Positions 19,172 through 30,660 of a DNA stretch of 64,000 bases are shown in pieces; within the stretch, counting starts at the first letter, position 1, and the number at the start of each line of letters is the position of its first letter. The stretch comes from Paragonimus westermani. Its lineage: Eukaryota; Platyhelminthes; Trematoda; Plagiorchiida; Troglotrematidae. Location: assembly GCA_008508345.1 (NCBI GenBank), contig QNGE01003033.1, positions 1 through 64,000 of the forward strand, written 5' to 3'. Position numbers and translations under genes: made by a program. Under the pieces are notes generated by a model. That model was not told where the DNA came from. It saw only the letters and a list, made by a program, of their open reading frames with translations, and ran no database searches.

Positions 19172-22134
19172 ATATATGTTTATTTTGTGCAAAGTTGCTC
19201 ACATCCTTTTATAACGAGATGGATTTGTGATAGTGAATCATAATAATTTGGTTCTTGCGATGTGGCTCTCTCATTGCACTAAACGGTGAAGTTCCATTTG
19301 CATGGTTCCGCGCTTGTCTCCATATCCTGATTTGGACGTACTCCTTGCGTTTGTGACCGAAGACCACCAAAAATCCGGTACAGTTTGTGCAGGAATCGAT
19401 AAACGAGGATACTTTGCAGCCAAAGGAAGCATCATTTCACCTATCATCTGGGTCATTTTGGTTTGAATGTCTCTACCGGATCCCGTACTTGCATAGCTGG
19501 GATGCGTTGAAGGTGTACGCACTACACACGTGTTGTTTTTCTGCCAGATAAATGGAAAAAACGGCTGTATTATCTCTCTCGAAGATCCAATTGTTAGCAT
19601 AGTGGATCAGTCATCGATAGCGGTCTCAGTGTGTGAACTATTCACCACCCGCCCTAAATTTCTGTCTGTGACGCTGTGACCACAACCGGGAATAATAATT
19701 GAAACTGGAAAACTGGTTTGGTAGCTTTAATTGACCAGACTGATTGTTATAAGAATGCAAAACTTTCACTTTCTGCAACGTGCTGCATTGTTTGCGAACG
19801 TCTTCAGTTGGAAGGTTTGTATTTTGAGAGAGGGCTCAGCTGTTCGGTTTTTCAAATGTCCGGTTACGGGTTATGCTTTCAAACGATTTCTGTCTCGTAA
19901 CGTTTCGTTGGTGAAATCCAAAAAAGTTGTCTCTGAATACAATATCATACATACGATACTTTTGTGGTAGTGTGGGGGAAAGGCCAGTCCGAATAACTTT
20001 GCAGCGGAACACGTCAAATTGTACTACGGATACTACTTAGTGTATTCGAAGGACTCTGATTGGATATCAGTGATTCGATTAATCTGAAAAACGTTGTTCA
20101 TGGTTGCTAATGTTAATTTAATAAAAACAGTTTGTCTTCTTCCAAGTTATGCTCGTCTTTCCCAGGTTAGTGTTGAAATCGGAATTGTACGGTGTTCTCT
20201 GTCTGCAATACGCTTCTATGGACCAAGCGGTATCGATGTGTAAACGTGCGTTTTAGCTTACTGACGGTTCTGCGTGCATCAGTTAAGCACAAATCATAGC
20301 CAGAAAGTGTTTACTGATTATCTTCGCACTACTTGGATGGGAATGATCAGAAGGCGATATTTGATGCGATCTTACTTCATACATACGTTAGTCGTAAAAA
20401 TGTCTCTCTTGAGAAGAAAGACGGCAGTTCGTAAATAAAGTGGTAAGCTTACAAGCAGTAGGGTGATACTCAAGTCTAAATTCATACCAATCCAAGCTTA
20501 ACAATTGGTTACTTCCGAACTCTTAGAACAGGCAGCCGGCGGCTTTGCACTAATGCTTCACTGCATGCACGGGTATGAATTGTGAACACTTACGACGAGA
20601 AGGTCGGATGCACTGCAGACTTTACGACCTGTGGCCTACATGAGTCTTACTTTCGAAAACAAAAATGATCGGTCAGTGTTGCCTCGTCCTTTTCTATTCT
20701 TGACAGTGCTCATGAATCTAGTGAGCCTCTGCTGGTCAATCATCTACAGCTTGCTATGTACGCTTTAAGACAACTGTAACTGTCAACTTCTGCTTACTAT
20801 AAGTTCGGCGGATCAACCGTGTCGTTTAAGGAACTTCGTTGTTATTGTTACGGTACTGGTATGTTCATAACTGGTGAGTGCGTGAACTGGGTTCCATTGT
20901 GTTCTGAGTCTTGTGATTGCTTTGGCTAAAAGTAGCCGAACAAAATTGTTGTTGTTGAAAAGGACGAAATTAGCACAGCGACCACGTTTCCATCAGTCCG
21001 CAATAGAGTAACAGGTATCAGCCGTCGAGTTTATCATCTACTGCTGCTGTCCGTTCTGTAAGTCACCTACCATTCTGATTCGAATTTAAGTCTATGCTAC
21101 TGTCGAGCTTAAAAACCATAGAACTTGTTAATTCTTGCATTATATCTAGTAGCAGTGCTTCACAGTTTTAAAGAAAACTTCGAATATAATCGTCAACTTT
21201 AAAGAAGTTATCCCCCTGATATAGTACATGTCTTAGGTTGGTGAAGACTCTCTGGGAGGTACGACCTCGTTGTACCTATTATGACTGTTATTCAACATAC
21301 AGCTTCGTGGCCTGTCTGGTCCCTAGCTGTAGGTTTCAAAAGAGTTCAATATTTTGAAATATCCCCTTGTTTGATTGGATTATCCGTGGAGTGAAGCGAC
21401 ACATTGAAAGTCGCGAGGCGAGGCATCTTACAATTACTATTTCACCGCCTACTTGGAACTCGGTTGTCTGAGTGACAAGCGGAGTCATCTCTTGGTGCTT
21501 ACAGTTTGGGCTTAAACGAAGGTTTTGAATCCAATCCCAAATGTTCTGTTAATTTCGATTATGATAATGGGGCTTTTTTCTTACATTTGTGCGGTAATTA
21601 AACAAATACTGTACTTTTGATGGTGCTGTTATGCATTAAGATCACACTTGGTGATGGCGGCAAGCAGTCTGTAGGCACAAAACCCTTAATGAACGCCATT
21701 GTAATACGCACAGTACTGTCGGTTATAGAAATATTCGGTGAGTAAAGCCGTGAAGGTGAGTCATCGCGCGGCGGAAGGACGATTGCTTTCATACGGGTTT
21801 TCAGGAACATTTAAATTCCGTGCCAACCATCCCGTTACTCTACCAGCCTTGGTATAAACCGATCACTCTTTCGAGCAGAAAGTATTTTAAGAAATCTTCC
21901 TAAATAATACCGGCCGTCTAGTTGATTACGTCGGATCCATTTCAGGAAGCTGGTTTGAACGTACACTAAGTCCACAGATCAGCTCACCTGATTCAGATTT
22001 ATCTTTTGTCACCCGATCTCAGAACGGGCATTGATGACTAATCTTCTGCGATAGTCGTATACTACTCGCGAGTAACGCAAGTTAAATAACGCATTCGTCA
22101 CTCGCGTGAAAGCGTTTGGAAAATCTGTGCTTAC

Positions 22135-22384
22135 CTCATCGAGGGATGGAACGCTTTTTGGCTCTTCCCAACACACGGGTTTGCCAATAGTTGTCACGGT
22201 TCTTTTGGACAATTGATCGAGTAGGCGCGCATCCAATAACGTCTTAAGGGTTGAAATATTCAGTGAGTGGTCAGCCCGATGGAATCTGGTCAGCAGGTCA
22301 CACTGATGAGGTGACGTTGGCCAAGAGGTTGTCGAACTGCTCGTTGCTGTTGTTGACTGCAGTCGTTCGTGCCCATTTGAACAA
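22135..22384 (-). CDS. Possible exon of an unidentified gene
   Basis: Minus strand, between an acceptor (ccttggtcag) and a consensus donor (gatgag/gtaagc). The frame open across the whole segment gives a Ser/Thr-rich start (SCSNGHERLQSTTATSSS) and then LNISTLKTLLDARLLDQL and GKPVCWEEPKSVPSLDE. No family was recognised. The frame also stays open past the donor to a stop at 22009, so it may be a chance open frame. Confidence 0.22.
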
Positions 22385-22546
22385 CTGACCAAGGATGGTT
22401 TTACTCTTTCATCTAAGAGGCGTGCGGTTTCTCGGTCTTGAAATAGTATTGTGTTATTCAGGTTGCGGCTTGAAAGTAAACATGGTCAAAATGTTCGTAT
22501 GCTACTGATAACAAAACAGTGGGTGATCAGAATCATAATTTTTATG

Positions 22547-22561
22547 TATATATATATATAT
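22547..22561. repeat. (TA)n microsatellite
   Basis: An uninterrupted run of about seven TA units. Confidence 0.9.
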
Positions 22562-22764
22562 GGGAGTACTATGGTACATTACAGGCAGTGAGCAATATAT
22601 AACACTGCCTATTCAGCTGAACCGATAATCACCTACTCACAGATAGACATGGAATGGAGTGGGCATAGGTCGAACAATCCCCAGTAAGTCCGTGCTAGCA
22701 CACAGTTCATCGCATTGGATATTAGCAAATATAAATAAGAACAACCTCCGTATTTCATACTTAC

Positions 22765-22836
22765 ATCAAACCCTTTAGGAATCAACATATTGGGCAGATA
22801 CGTGTCTGTCATATGAACACAGTACTCCATCATTCT
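22765..22836 (-). CDS. Possible short exon of an unidentified gene
   Basis: A 72-nt minus-strand segment between a weak acceptor (caactag) and a perfect donor (gat/gtaagt) reads RMMEYCVHMTDTYLPNMLIP and then KGFD. It is the only open frame of the three. Its phase-0 end does not match the one-base start of the segment at 22384, so they cannot be neighbours as drawn. No homologue recognised. Confidence 0.2.
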
Positions 22837-23021
22837 CTAGTTGACTATGGCAGCAGAATGTTATGCATGAAAAAAATTCTGCCAAAGCCGGCCGTTGTTG
22901 ATACCATTCAGGGGAACTGCGGAGCCCACCATACTTCATGTATCCCGTGTAATGGTCAGGGTCACAGTAAGGGTTCGTAATTACCTATACAATGATGTTC
23001 TCATAGTATTGTTCAGAACGC

Positions 23022-23041
23022 GCTCTCTCTCTCTCTCTCTC
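23022..23041. repeat. (CT)n microsatellite
   Basis: About ten uninterrupted CT units, preceded by cgcg and followed by a degenerate continuation (ccgtgtctctc). Confidence 0.9.
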
Positions 23042-25799
23042 CGTGTCTCTCACATGACCAGCAGAGAACGCCATCGCCCAGGTACCACTGACCATTCTAA
23101 GCATTGTGCTTACAAACACAATATGCAACCGTTTCTATATGTTGTTCGTTCGACTAATACGAAACTCACATTTGTGAATCCTGTCGTTCAGTAAAACGAG
23201 GTGGTGCATAACAACAGGCAATGAGTATCTGCTTCCAGTCCACCGCTGAACATTCTAGCTGTTTAAGAAACGCTTCCTACAAAAATTCGGATATATAGAA
23301 ACACCAGGACTTTGATAGCTAGAAATTGTGCACAGTTCGCTTGTAGACTTCGAAACGAAAATCTCCAAAATCTTACAAGTACAGCATCAGTGAGTTAACG
23401 ACATCCACGTTCACTAGACATATGCTCCGATTGAACTTCCTTGACTGTGACTAACATTGTTATCAAAAATTAAAACAACCAGACCTCTTCGAGAAGTTTT
23501 TCTGTACCATTACAATCCCCAATATGAACACTATTTTACGGACGTACGCTTGTGTGCGTAACCCAGACAAGACTTTTTGTAAGCTAGTACCCCGGCTGCA
23601 AAACTCAGAATCTCTGTTGTATTAAATTAGCTAACTTGCCAACAGTGACCCATTAACTAGTTAGTGGATGATTATGCCAAATAGCCCGAACAAAGAAATT
23701 GACGTTCCTGTGACTGTCAATAGTTGGCGTATTTCTCGGTACACATTTGGAAAAGTGCCTGGATGTAATCATTTTATGGAGAAAGTATGCTGTTCAGTTT
23801 CACGCAATGTGGTGAACGATGTAGCTACTCGTACCCTAAGGTAAAATGACCCAAAGTAGGAAGGTCACGCCCCATGCTCTGTCTTTTTACGGTGACCACT
23901 TCATGATTAGATCCTCTTGACCTCTGGATTTTCGGATCAGTGAACTCTTGAAAATGGTTGAAGACCCAACTGGCCAACTGTCTCACCAAACCAGTCTCCA
24001 TTCTCCTCGCTTGTAAAGCCTATGCTCGAGACAGATCACCAAAATATTCAGTGTCCCTTTCTGTTTCACAAAGAGATATATCATGCGAGTTGCTCGGGTG
24101 TTTTGAGTTGAACTCATCTATGTGCCTGTGTTCAGAAACTGTATGTATTGACGCCACAGCTGCTGTGGTTGCTCAATGTGCTGCAAGGAGAATGAATTGA
24201 TGATAATCGTTCGTTCATAAGAACATGGTTGCCGTAATCTTGTTTAGTTCCCGTCTTGTTTGTGTTCGATTACAACCCAGTACATATATCACATGTTCAT
24301 CCGGACTGAAGTTTCCTCACTATTCCATTCGAATTAGGCTGTAAGACTGATTAAATCAATATCGGAATTTTTCTGTGAGGCGTTATTGAAGAGAAGTTGT
24401 TTACTGTATTAGAGTCACACGAATTATACCTGTTAAATCATGTGTAGTTATCGAAAAATAGATAAAATCGCCTAATCCTGGTTCCATACATTTGTTTTAG
24501 TTCGACCAATTTGGTTATCTTATAACGGATTTTCTTATATGCGATATTTGGTCACCTCAGCGCTTACGATACGCGTTCGCTATTGTTTCGTTGATTCTGG
24601 CAACTCTCATCCGATACCGTTTTTCACTACTTGCTTTTAATTCTTCTGCTGTAAGCCAAACTGACTTCGTGAATGTTTCATAAACAGAAAAACATTATTG
24701 ATAAACAGACTGGGAATAAATAAAAACATTATTACCAGTTATTGACTAAAAAACCTTTCATTCTGTCAACAAAATTGACGTTTTCCCAATTGGTCTTCAC
24801 CATCATGTGTTTTCTTCATTCTTAGGTAGCTATAAAGTAAATGGAAATAATTCCTACGTGGCGACTTGTGATGTTACACATAGGATACCATTCACACGGT
24901 TGTATTTCGTAGCCTGATAATCTTTTGATGGTGATCACTTTGGGTGATGTTTCGCTCTTGTTAAGCTTGCAGAACGAGTTTCTTAACCACACGTGTTCAA
25001 ATTCTTAAGAGGCATACCCATCTGTTGGTTCTTGAGTTGGCCACTTTTCTTCCTATTTCACACCACATTTACTATGTGACACTAATAACCATGGACTTGC
25101 TACATTTAATGAAATCTGGACAACTACTCCTCCTGACTAATCCTCTCAAAACAGACGAGTAACCTCCCAACTCAATGTTCAGGTGAAATGTGGCTTGCGT
25201 TCAGAACCGACTGCTGAAATATTTACTCGTTCGGTGCGCTGCAGCCAGGGATGCACACAAGTGACCTTAACGTACTGCGTTCGTCTCGTGTGATGAAGTT
25301 GTTTAACTTCGATCTATTTTGCCATGGAAAGTTGCCAAAAGCATGACACGCTATTACAGGGAGAGTTTGAGAAAGAGCATAGTGTTAGACACAAGATTAT
25401 GGTAGAAGTGGGTGTCAGGATCGAGGACAGTGTCCAAGGCCATTAACGACTGCCTGTTTTGTCTCGCCGAGGACGAGGGGGACATTTTTGGCAGGTAGTG
25501 TATACACCCGCTCAAGTTCGCTTCGATGCGGTAGTTTTTCCTGCGTATGTTATTTTAGCTTCCGTTGCCAACTATCATCCATGTGTTCAGCTGGTTTTTG
25601 ATTCCATCAATCTAGACTTAGTGTGTGAAAGTCAGGCTTATTCGTTAAAAGTGGGAGACGTTAAGGTAGACAGAAAAGGGCTTTTTAAATTCAGATTACT
25701 AATAGTTAGACAGCAAATACATCTGATTACAGATTGTATGATTTACTAAGTTTCCCAAAGCCAGCTACTTAGAAGTTTCGTTCTCAATAGAATTTGGTT

Positions 25800-26000
25800 T
25801 ATGTTCAACCCAACGGTACGCCCTCATTTCGGGCCAGATATTCTGGCTTGCCATCCTTATTTCGTGAATAAAACTATTATTACTACGAAAGTACAAAGAA
25901 GGGCCACAAAGCGGGTCCCAACACTTTGTTCACTACCTTAGACAGATGAGCTCTATAAAGTGGGACAGCTCTCACTGAACAACTGATATGCTGGGGAGGA
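25800..26000 (+). mobile_element. CR1-like non-LTR retroelement fragment (RT C-terminus)
   Basis: The + strand reads NPTVRPHFGPDILACHPYFV and then TTKVQRRATKRVPTLCSLP, stop, TDELYKVGQLSLN. This matches the end of CR1/jockey-type RT proteins: a VRPHLEY...W.P segment, then EKVQRRATK.V..L..L.Y..RL..L.L.SL. It is a different clade from the RTE copies. The fragment has one stop and is truncated at both sides. Confidence 0.7.
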
Positions 26001-26444
26001 ATTAAGCTCAGCATATGGAATCGTTTTTCAGCCTGGTTACCTTTCAAGAAATAGGCTCTTGTTTAGCTTAACCAGCCAGCTCGGCGAAATCCGCTAAAGA
26101 TACAATACCAAAAAAGCCACTTGATTTGCAGAGACTACTCGTTTGGTGTGCGGGTTTGACCACTCCGATGCAACCTAACAAAATCTATCTCAGCAGCATC
26201 ATCACGAATGAATTCAAACGCAGAAACGGTCGGCACACTCAGAACGTCAAGACGAAACTTCATACGACTTGATCACTGGAAATACTGCGATAAAGAATGG
26301 TATGTTTGACCTCTCACTAGTCGTTAGTCCGCTGTTTTATGTATACGGAAGTACATGTGTAGTGGTTTGCGGTTGAGCTTTTCTTCTTCTCGTTATTCTT
26401 GACCTTTTCACCTACGGTCTATTTTATTGCCGAAGGCGAAACCA

Positions 26445-26500
26445 CCAGCGAAACCAGCTGAAGCCTTGACTTTTCACAGTTGAGTCTCATCTAAAATTCA
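26445..26500 (+). repeat. SINE 3' tail fragment
   Basis: ttgacttttcacagttgagtctcatctaaaa follows a T-arm-like remnant (ccagcgaaaccagctgaagc). It matches the tail of the SINE copies at 10.97 and 16.6 kb, in plus orientation. The rest of the element is missing. Confidence 0.5.
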
Positions 26501-28890
26501 CTTTTCCTTCCAGAACAACTAACGCAGATTCAGACCTATATAAGTACTTGTTGTCAAATTCCTGACTTTCCTGTCAGTCCTACAGTGTGGCGCATATGCT
26601 GGTCTTAATTTTAATCTCTCTTTTCGCGGCCGTGGCACACGTGCGCACCATTCATTACCCACAACAAGTCATACTAGGGATGGTAGGAACACCTCGTTGA
26701 CAATTTAATCTCAGTTTATCTTTCAACAATCGAATTTTCATGCTATAGTGCTTGCGGTCACTTTAAGCATTTTTATCCCTTTGCTGTTCTATGAAGGCAA
26801 TTCGTCGGTTGATATTGCATATGCATACATCTTGCAATTTTCGTCAGAGATGTGGCCCCGTTTCAAACGCACTGTACACGGAGGTCTTGTAAAGTTAACA
26901 ATAGTTTATGTATTGCTTGCAGTTGAACAAAAACCACACCCTAATTCCAATCGGATTCAGTAGGGAATTTAATTTTCTTCAGCCGCTTAAAATAAATGTT
27001 ACCACCCTTCTGTTCTCATTTTCAATAGTTCATCTCGCTCACGGTTTCCATGCTTTACCTTCTAAGTTGACAGCTACAAAAACAAGTGTTTTTACACTTA
27101 TCTGAATATCAGTGTTACAGTCAATACAGCTTAGTACAATGGTGGGCACAGAGCCACAAGACAGAACGAATAGCAATGAAAACGGATTAGTATATTTGAG
27201 TCAGTAAATGTCCTCAGAGAAACGGTGATGACGAAAGGACTTATGTCATATACGCGGGCAACAACTGTAAGCTTAATCGTCGGTTGTTTCACGGCTTAGT
27301 AGCAAACCACCGCGCTGCCTTTTCCAACCGACCCCTGGGTCAGCAGATAATACTGTAAAAACAGGTTATAAGATAACTCACAAAGCTTATGTCGGACTTA
27401 ACGAAACCCCTGACTGGAGGTCGATTTAGGTGTGGAAATATCCAGTTTGCCATGTCTGAATATCCATCATCCGACACCTCCGATACTTGTATGGCGAATT
27501 TGTCATTTACAACCAGTCGTGTGCAGGCAATGACTATGGCAAAACAGTTAGCCGAAGAGTTCTATTCGAATGTGCCAGTTTTCTCGGTTGAACTCCTGAG
27601 CATAGAGCACATCCGCTTTTCGTAGGAGGACTCACGAATTCCCATTGACACAAGCGGTGCAGTTTAATTAGCGCTACTCTGGCTTTTGGGACACGACTAT
27701 TGATCGCCCCATTTGTACTTTCAGTAACACGTATACAACTATGACATTAGGTTCTAGCTCCGATGCGTTATTATGAAAAATGATTACAGGCACAGGCCCC
27801 TGTCAACCTTGAATGGATGCTCTTCACGTTTGCGACAGCCGCCACATCCTATACCGACGAACTGATATCCACAACTTTTTTTTACGCTGAACACCTACGC
27901 ACTGATGATGTCACCTCGCATGGTGATGAAACGTTTGCAACCTAAATGCCAAGATCGGCGAACATATCAATACCAAAACGTTGTCATCAAAGTCACCGTC
28001 ACTACCGGCAAAGTACTGTGATGCAATCTAGCAACAGAATATTTATAGCGAAAATTAACAAATAAACTTGGAAATTGTTTCCAGCGGTAGGATAGTACGA
28101 AGAAAGGGAACCTGACCACGAAATCCTGGTTAGTATATGTCCGGAGAATCAAGTTCAATGCACCTATACTTTGTAAGCAACGCGTGATCACGAACAATTA
28201 AGTAGAAAGGCGATGAAACCGAGACGGCTTACGCTACTCTGGTTCACTAAGTGCTGTTACCTCAAGTATGTTTCGGCAAAAAAGCTGTGGCGTTCAAGCT
28301 ATAGAATCCAACTGTCTGCTATCTCGCGCAAATTCTCTAGCCAGGGGACACACGGGTAGCGGTGCTTTCATCCCGGGACATAGACACTACCCTTAACTCA
28401 CTCCTGGCTGTATCCAGTTCTCTTTTTCTGGTTGTCGTATGATTATCTCACATAATGTGGTAGTGAGATGGGGATTCGGAAAGGAAAACATGAGGTAGTA
28501 AAGTATGGGTTGGCACTCTCACAATCTAAGCTGTCTATCTACATCATCTGCCACTTGCGCACAGGCAGGATTTGGGTGAGCGTTCAATCGGCTCGCCAAC
28601 TGTTACAACTTTTCAGGCGTTGTTCTCTATTTTAGAGTTGATCTTTTACATAGCCTGAAGATAATTGCTTCTACTCGGTCAAAAATGGAACTCTACGTGG
28701 GTGTTTTTCACACAATTCAAGCGCGTTAAATGTTCGCCTGCCCGTTTTCTCAAACCAAGGCAATATGCTAGTTTCCCTCAATCGTACACTGACAGTTGAG
28801 AGCCGGCCACAGTTAACAGGTCATCTTAGCCGTTTATCAGCTCCAATCATTAGAGATCTCTGCTCACTTTTACACTCGTCAGACCAGCAT
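26501..28890. other. No recognised gene
   Basis: Contains a plus-strand open frame at 27389-27625 without recognised homology and a dispersed repeat end at 27931-27990. Nothing else supported. Confidence 0.4.
27931..27990. repeat. Dispersed repeat shared with the window's left end
   Basis: aaatgccaagatcggcgaac followed by atatcaataccaaaac here matches 1-35 (atgccaagctcggcgaacat, atgaataccaaaac) with two or three differences. It is preceded by ctcgcatggtgatgaaacg, a stretch known to the annotator from fluke repeats. A weaker relative is at 26075-26112. The parent element is not identified. Confidence 0.55.
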
Positions 28891-29238
28891 TCACTTAGTG
28901 TGATGCTTATATGCTAACGATTGGTCGATACATTGCTTGTATTTATCACGTAATGTGGTGGGTGGTATGCCTAGGTAACCGTGTGGTAACCCGCTACTTT
29001 TCCGACTGCCTAATCGTTCGTGTTTCCTTCTCAAAAGTGCACCCAGATCACGATCGATGAATCGTGATGGGTTTAGCCTTTTAGTGATGCTAATCTCAAA
29101 CAGTATCAGCCTTCTATAAGCACAACTTTTGCGGTATACACAACAGAAGAACATGCAAACCGATTTCGCCAGCAACTCTATTAAGCGGACCGCGTAGATC
29201 ACCACACACCGGTCATCCTGAAATATAGATTTGATCAT
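28891..29238 (-). pseudogene. Possible Penelope-like element endonuclease C-terminus
   Basis: A 115-codon minus-strand frame includes CVYRKSCAYRRLILFEISIT and KRLNPSRF. In Penelope-like elements the GIY-YIG region ends with a YR....RLL.FAEA.AI..L.P..C pattern, which this resembles; the AEA is FEI here and the final cysteine is missing. The frame's first part and last 50 residues have no match. An acceptor-like atatttcag lies at its start, so a host exon is the alternative. Confidence 0.35.
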
Positions 29239-30153
29239 TATTCAACATACTGATACCGCTCACGCACAGCATGAATACGCTGGTTAACCGACCGCACATG
29301 TTGCAGTAGTGAACAAAGATTAAAGTGTCAAACGGTGGTGATTATCATCGAGTCCTGCTTGTCAGCTCAGAGTGGAAACGGATGTTATTGATACGTTACC
29401 TGCTTAGACAATTCATCTTAGTTTATGAATACATTCATTTGATACAAGGTTCGTTACATTTTCCCAGTACTGTTGAAACGTGTACGGCCAACCAGCTGAC
29501 CAATGCGTGTCGCGCCCGTGACCAGCTGAGTAATCCATAGTAAGTTTGCACAACTGACAAACAGCATGGCGACACAACGGTGCTCACTAGAAAACTGATC
29601 GATACGCTTATTCGGAAGAAACACAGAGAAGTGAAATTTTCTGCTTGAGATATTGGAGCCAGTCAGCATTTATTCTCATACAAGCAAGCCGATGACAGAA
29701 TGTAGATGTACTGTCTGACTTGGAAAATAAGGTGCTCGATAATGGGGAGGTGACTGACAACATCTCCAGGAACATCTTCAAGAGGTTGCCTCCAAATGCG
29801 CGGTTGACAAAGCGGCTTCGTAACAGTTCAAGTTTGCTAAAAGTGGGAACATTTTCCCCTACTACAGTATGATGCAGCAATTATCAGTGACAATTTTCTA
29901 AGCCCCAAAAGCCACATTAGTTCAAGAACGCACAATTTTTGTACAGTACGTTTTTAGTGAAGCCCAGAAACCCGCATGGGATCACAAAAAGATATTACAA
30001 TACTGCACAAATTTTCACTTAATTTATACACAATAACCTTAAGTGATGTTGCATAACAATGTGCGCTTTAGGTACACTGCCAGACAGAAAGTGACCAGAG
30101 ACGATTGGTGTTGGGCGGCTGTCCCGGAGAGGGCATATCTGTTGGTGACACCC
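29239..30153. other. No recognised gene
   Basis: A 90-codon minus-strand open frame (29608-29880) has no recognised homology. Nothing else seen. Confidence 0.4.
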
Positions 30154-30660
30154 TGCTGTACATTAGTGTATGAACTCGCCAAACATCCACCAACACATAG
30201 TGAATAAAACCATTCATTAATGTTAGTAGTGGCCGTCGCAAAATACAGTTCATTCATCCAGACGACGTTTTACCATATTCACCGCAGTCCCACTGCATCT
30301 GGTGAAGTGGCTGACAAAACCCCACAAATGGACGGATCTATTGTCATGTAGATGGCAGAGTGATGTGTCACGATCTCATCACACAGGGTATGTGTGCACA
30401 GACCTAAAAATCCGAACGATTCAAGGACGATATGGGCATTCATACAGTTCAAGATGATGGCTCTTCAATCCATGCTCCAGCGTCTATCTGACCAGTTTGG
30501 CCTTCTGCATCACATTACCTGAGGTACGACCTACGAGTGTAAACTGCGGGAATATGTGTTACTAGTGATGTCCGTCCGGAATGACTGAATGGTGCACATT
30601 AGTTATGCTCTGAACGACCGATACAACCATATACGGCAGTTCGAAGCGCATTGCAACCAA
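30154..30660. repeat. 507-bp direct duplication, copy 1
   Basis: Identical to 36099-36605 except T at 30176 (C at 36121), with no length difference. The flanks differ completely on both sides. It holds no long open frame, no terminal inverted repeat and no recognisable element. Confidence 0.95.

Larger units (their letters stand above)
19172..25789. other. Gene-poor region with unassigned open segments and two microsatellites
   Basis: No recognised gene or element. Two open minus-strand segments with consensus donors (22135-22384 and 22765-22836), a minus-strand open frame at 21598-21810 and another at 19271-19600 are the only coding-like stretches. Confidence 0.4.

Noticed and set aside
30039..30257. 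Minus-strand gene overlapping the 507-bp duplication
   Set aside because: The frame continues past the duplication border in copy 1 only and has no recognised motif, so it is taken as chance.
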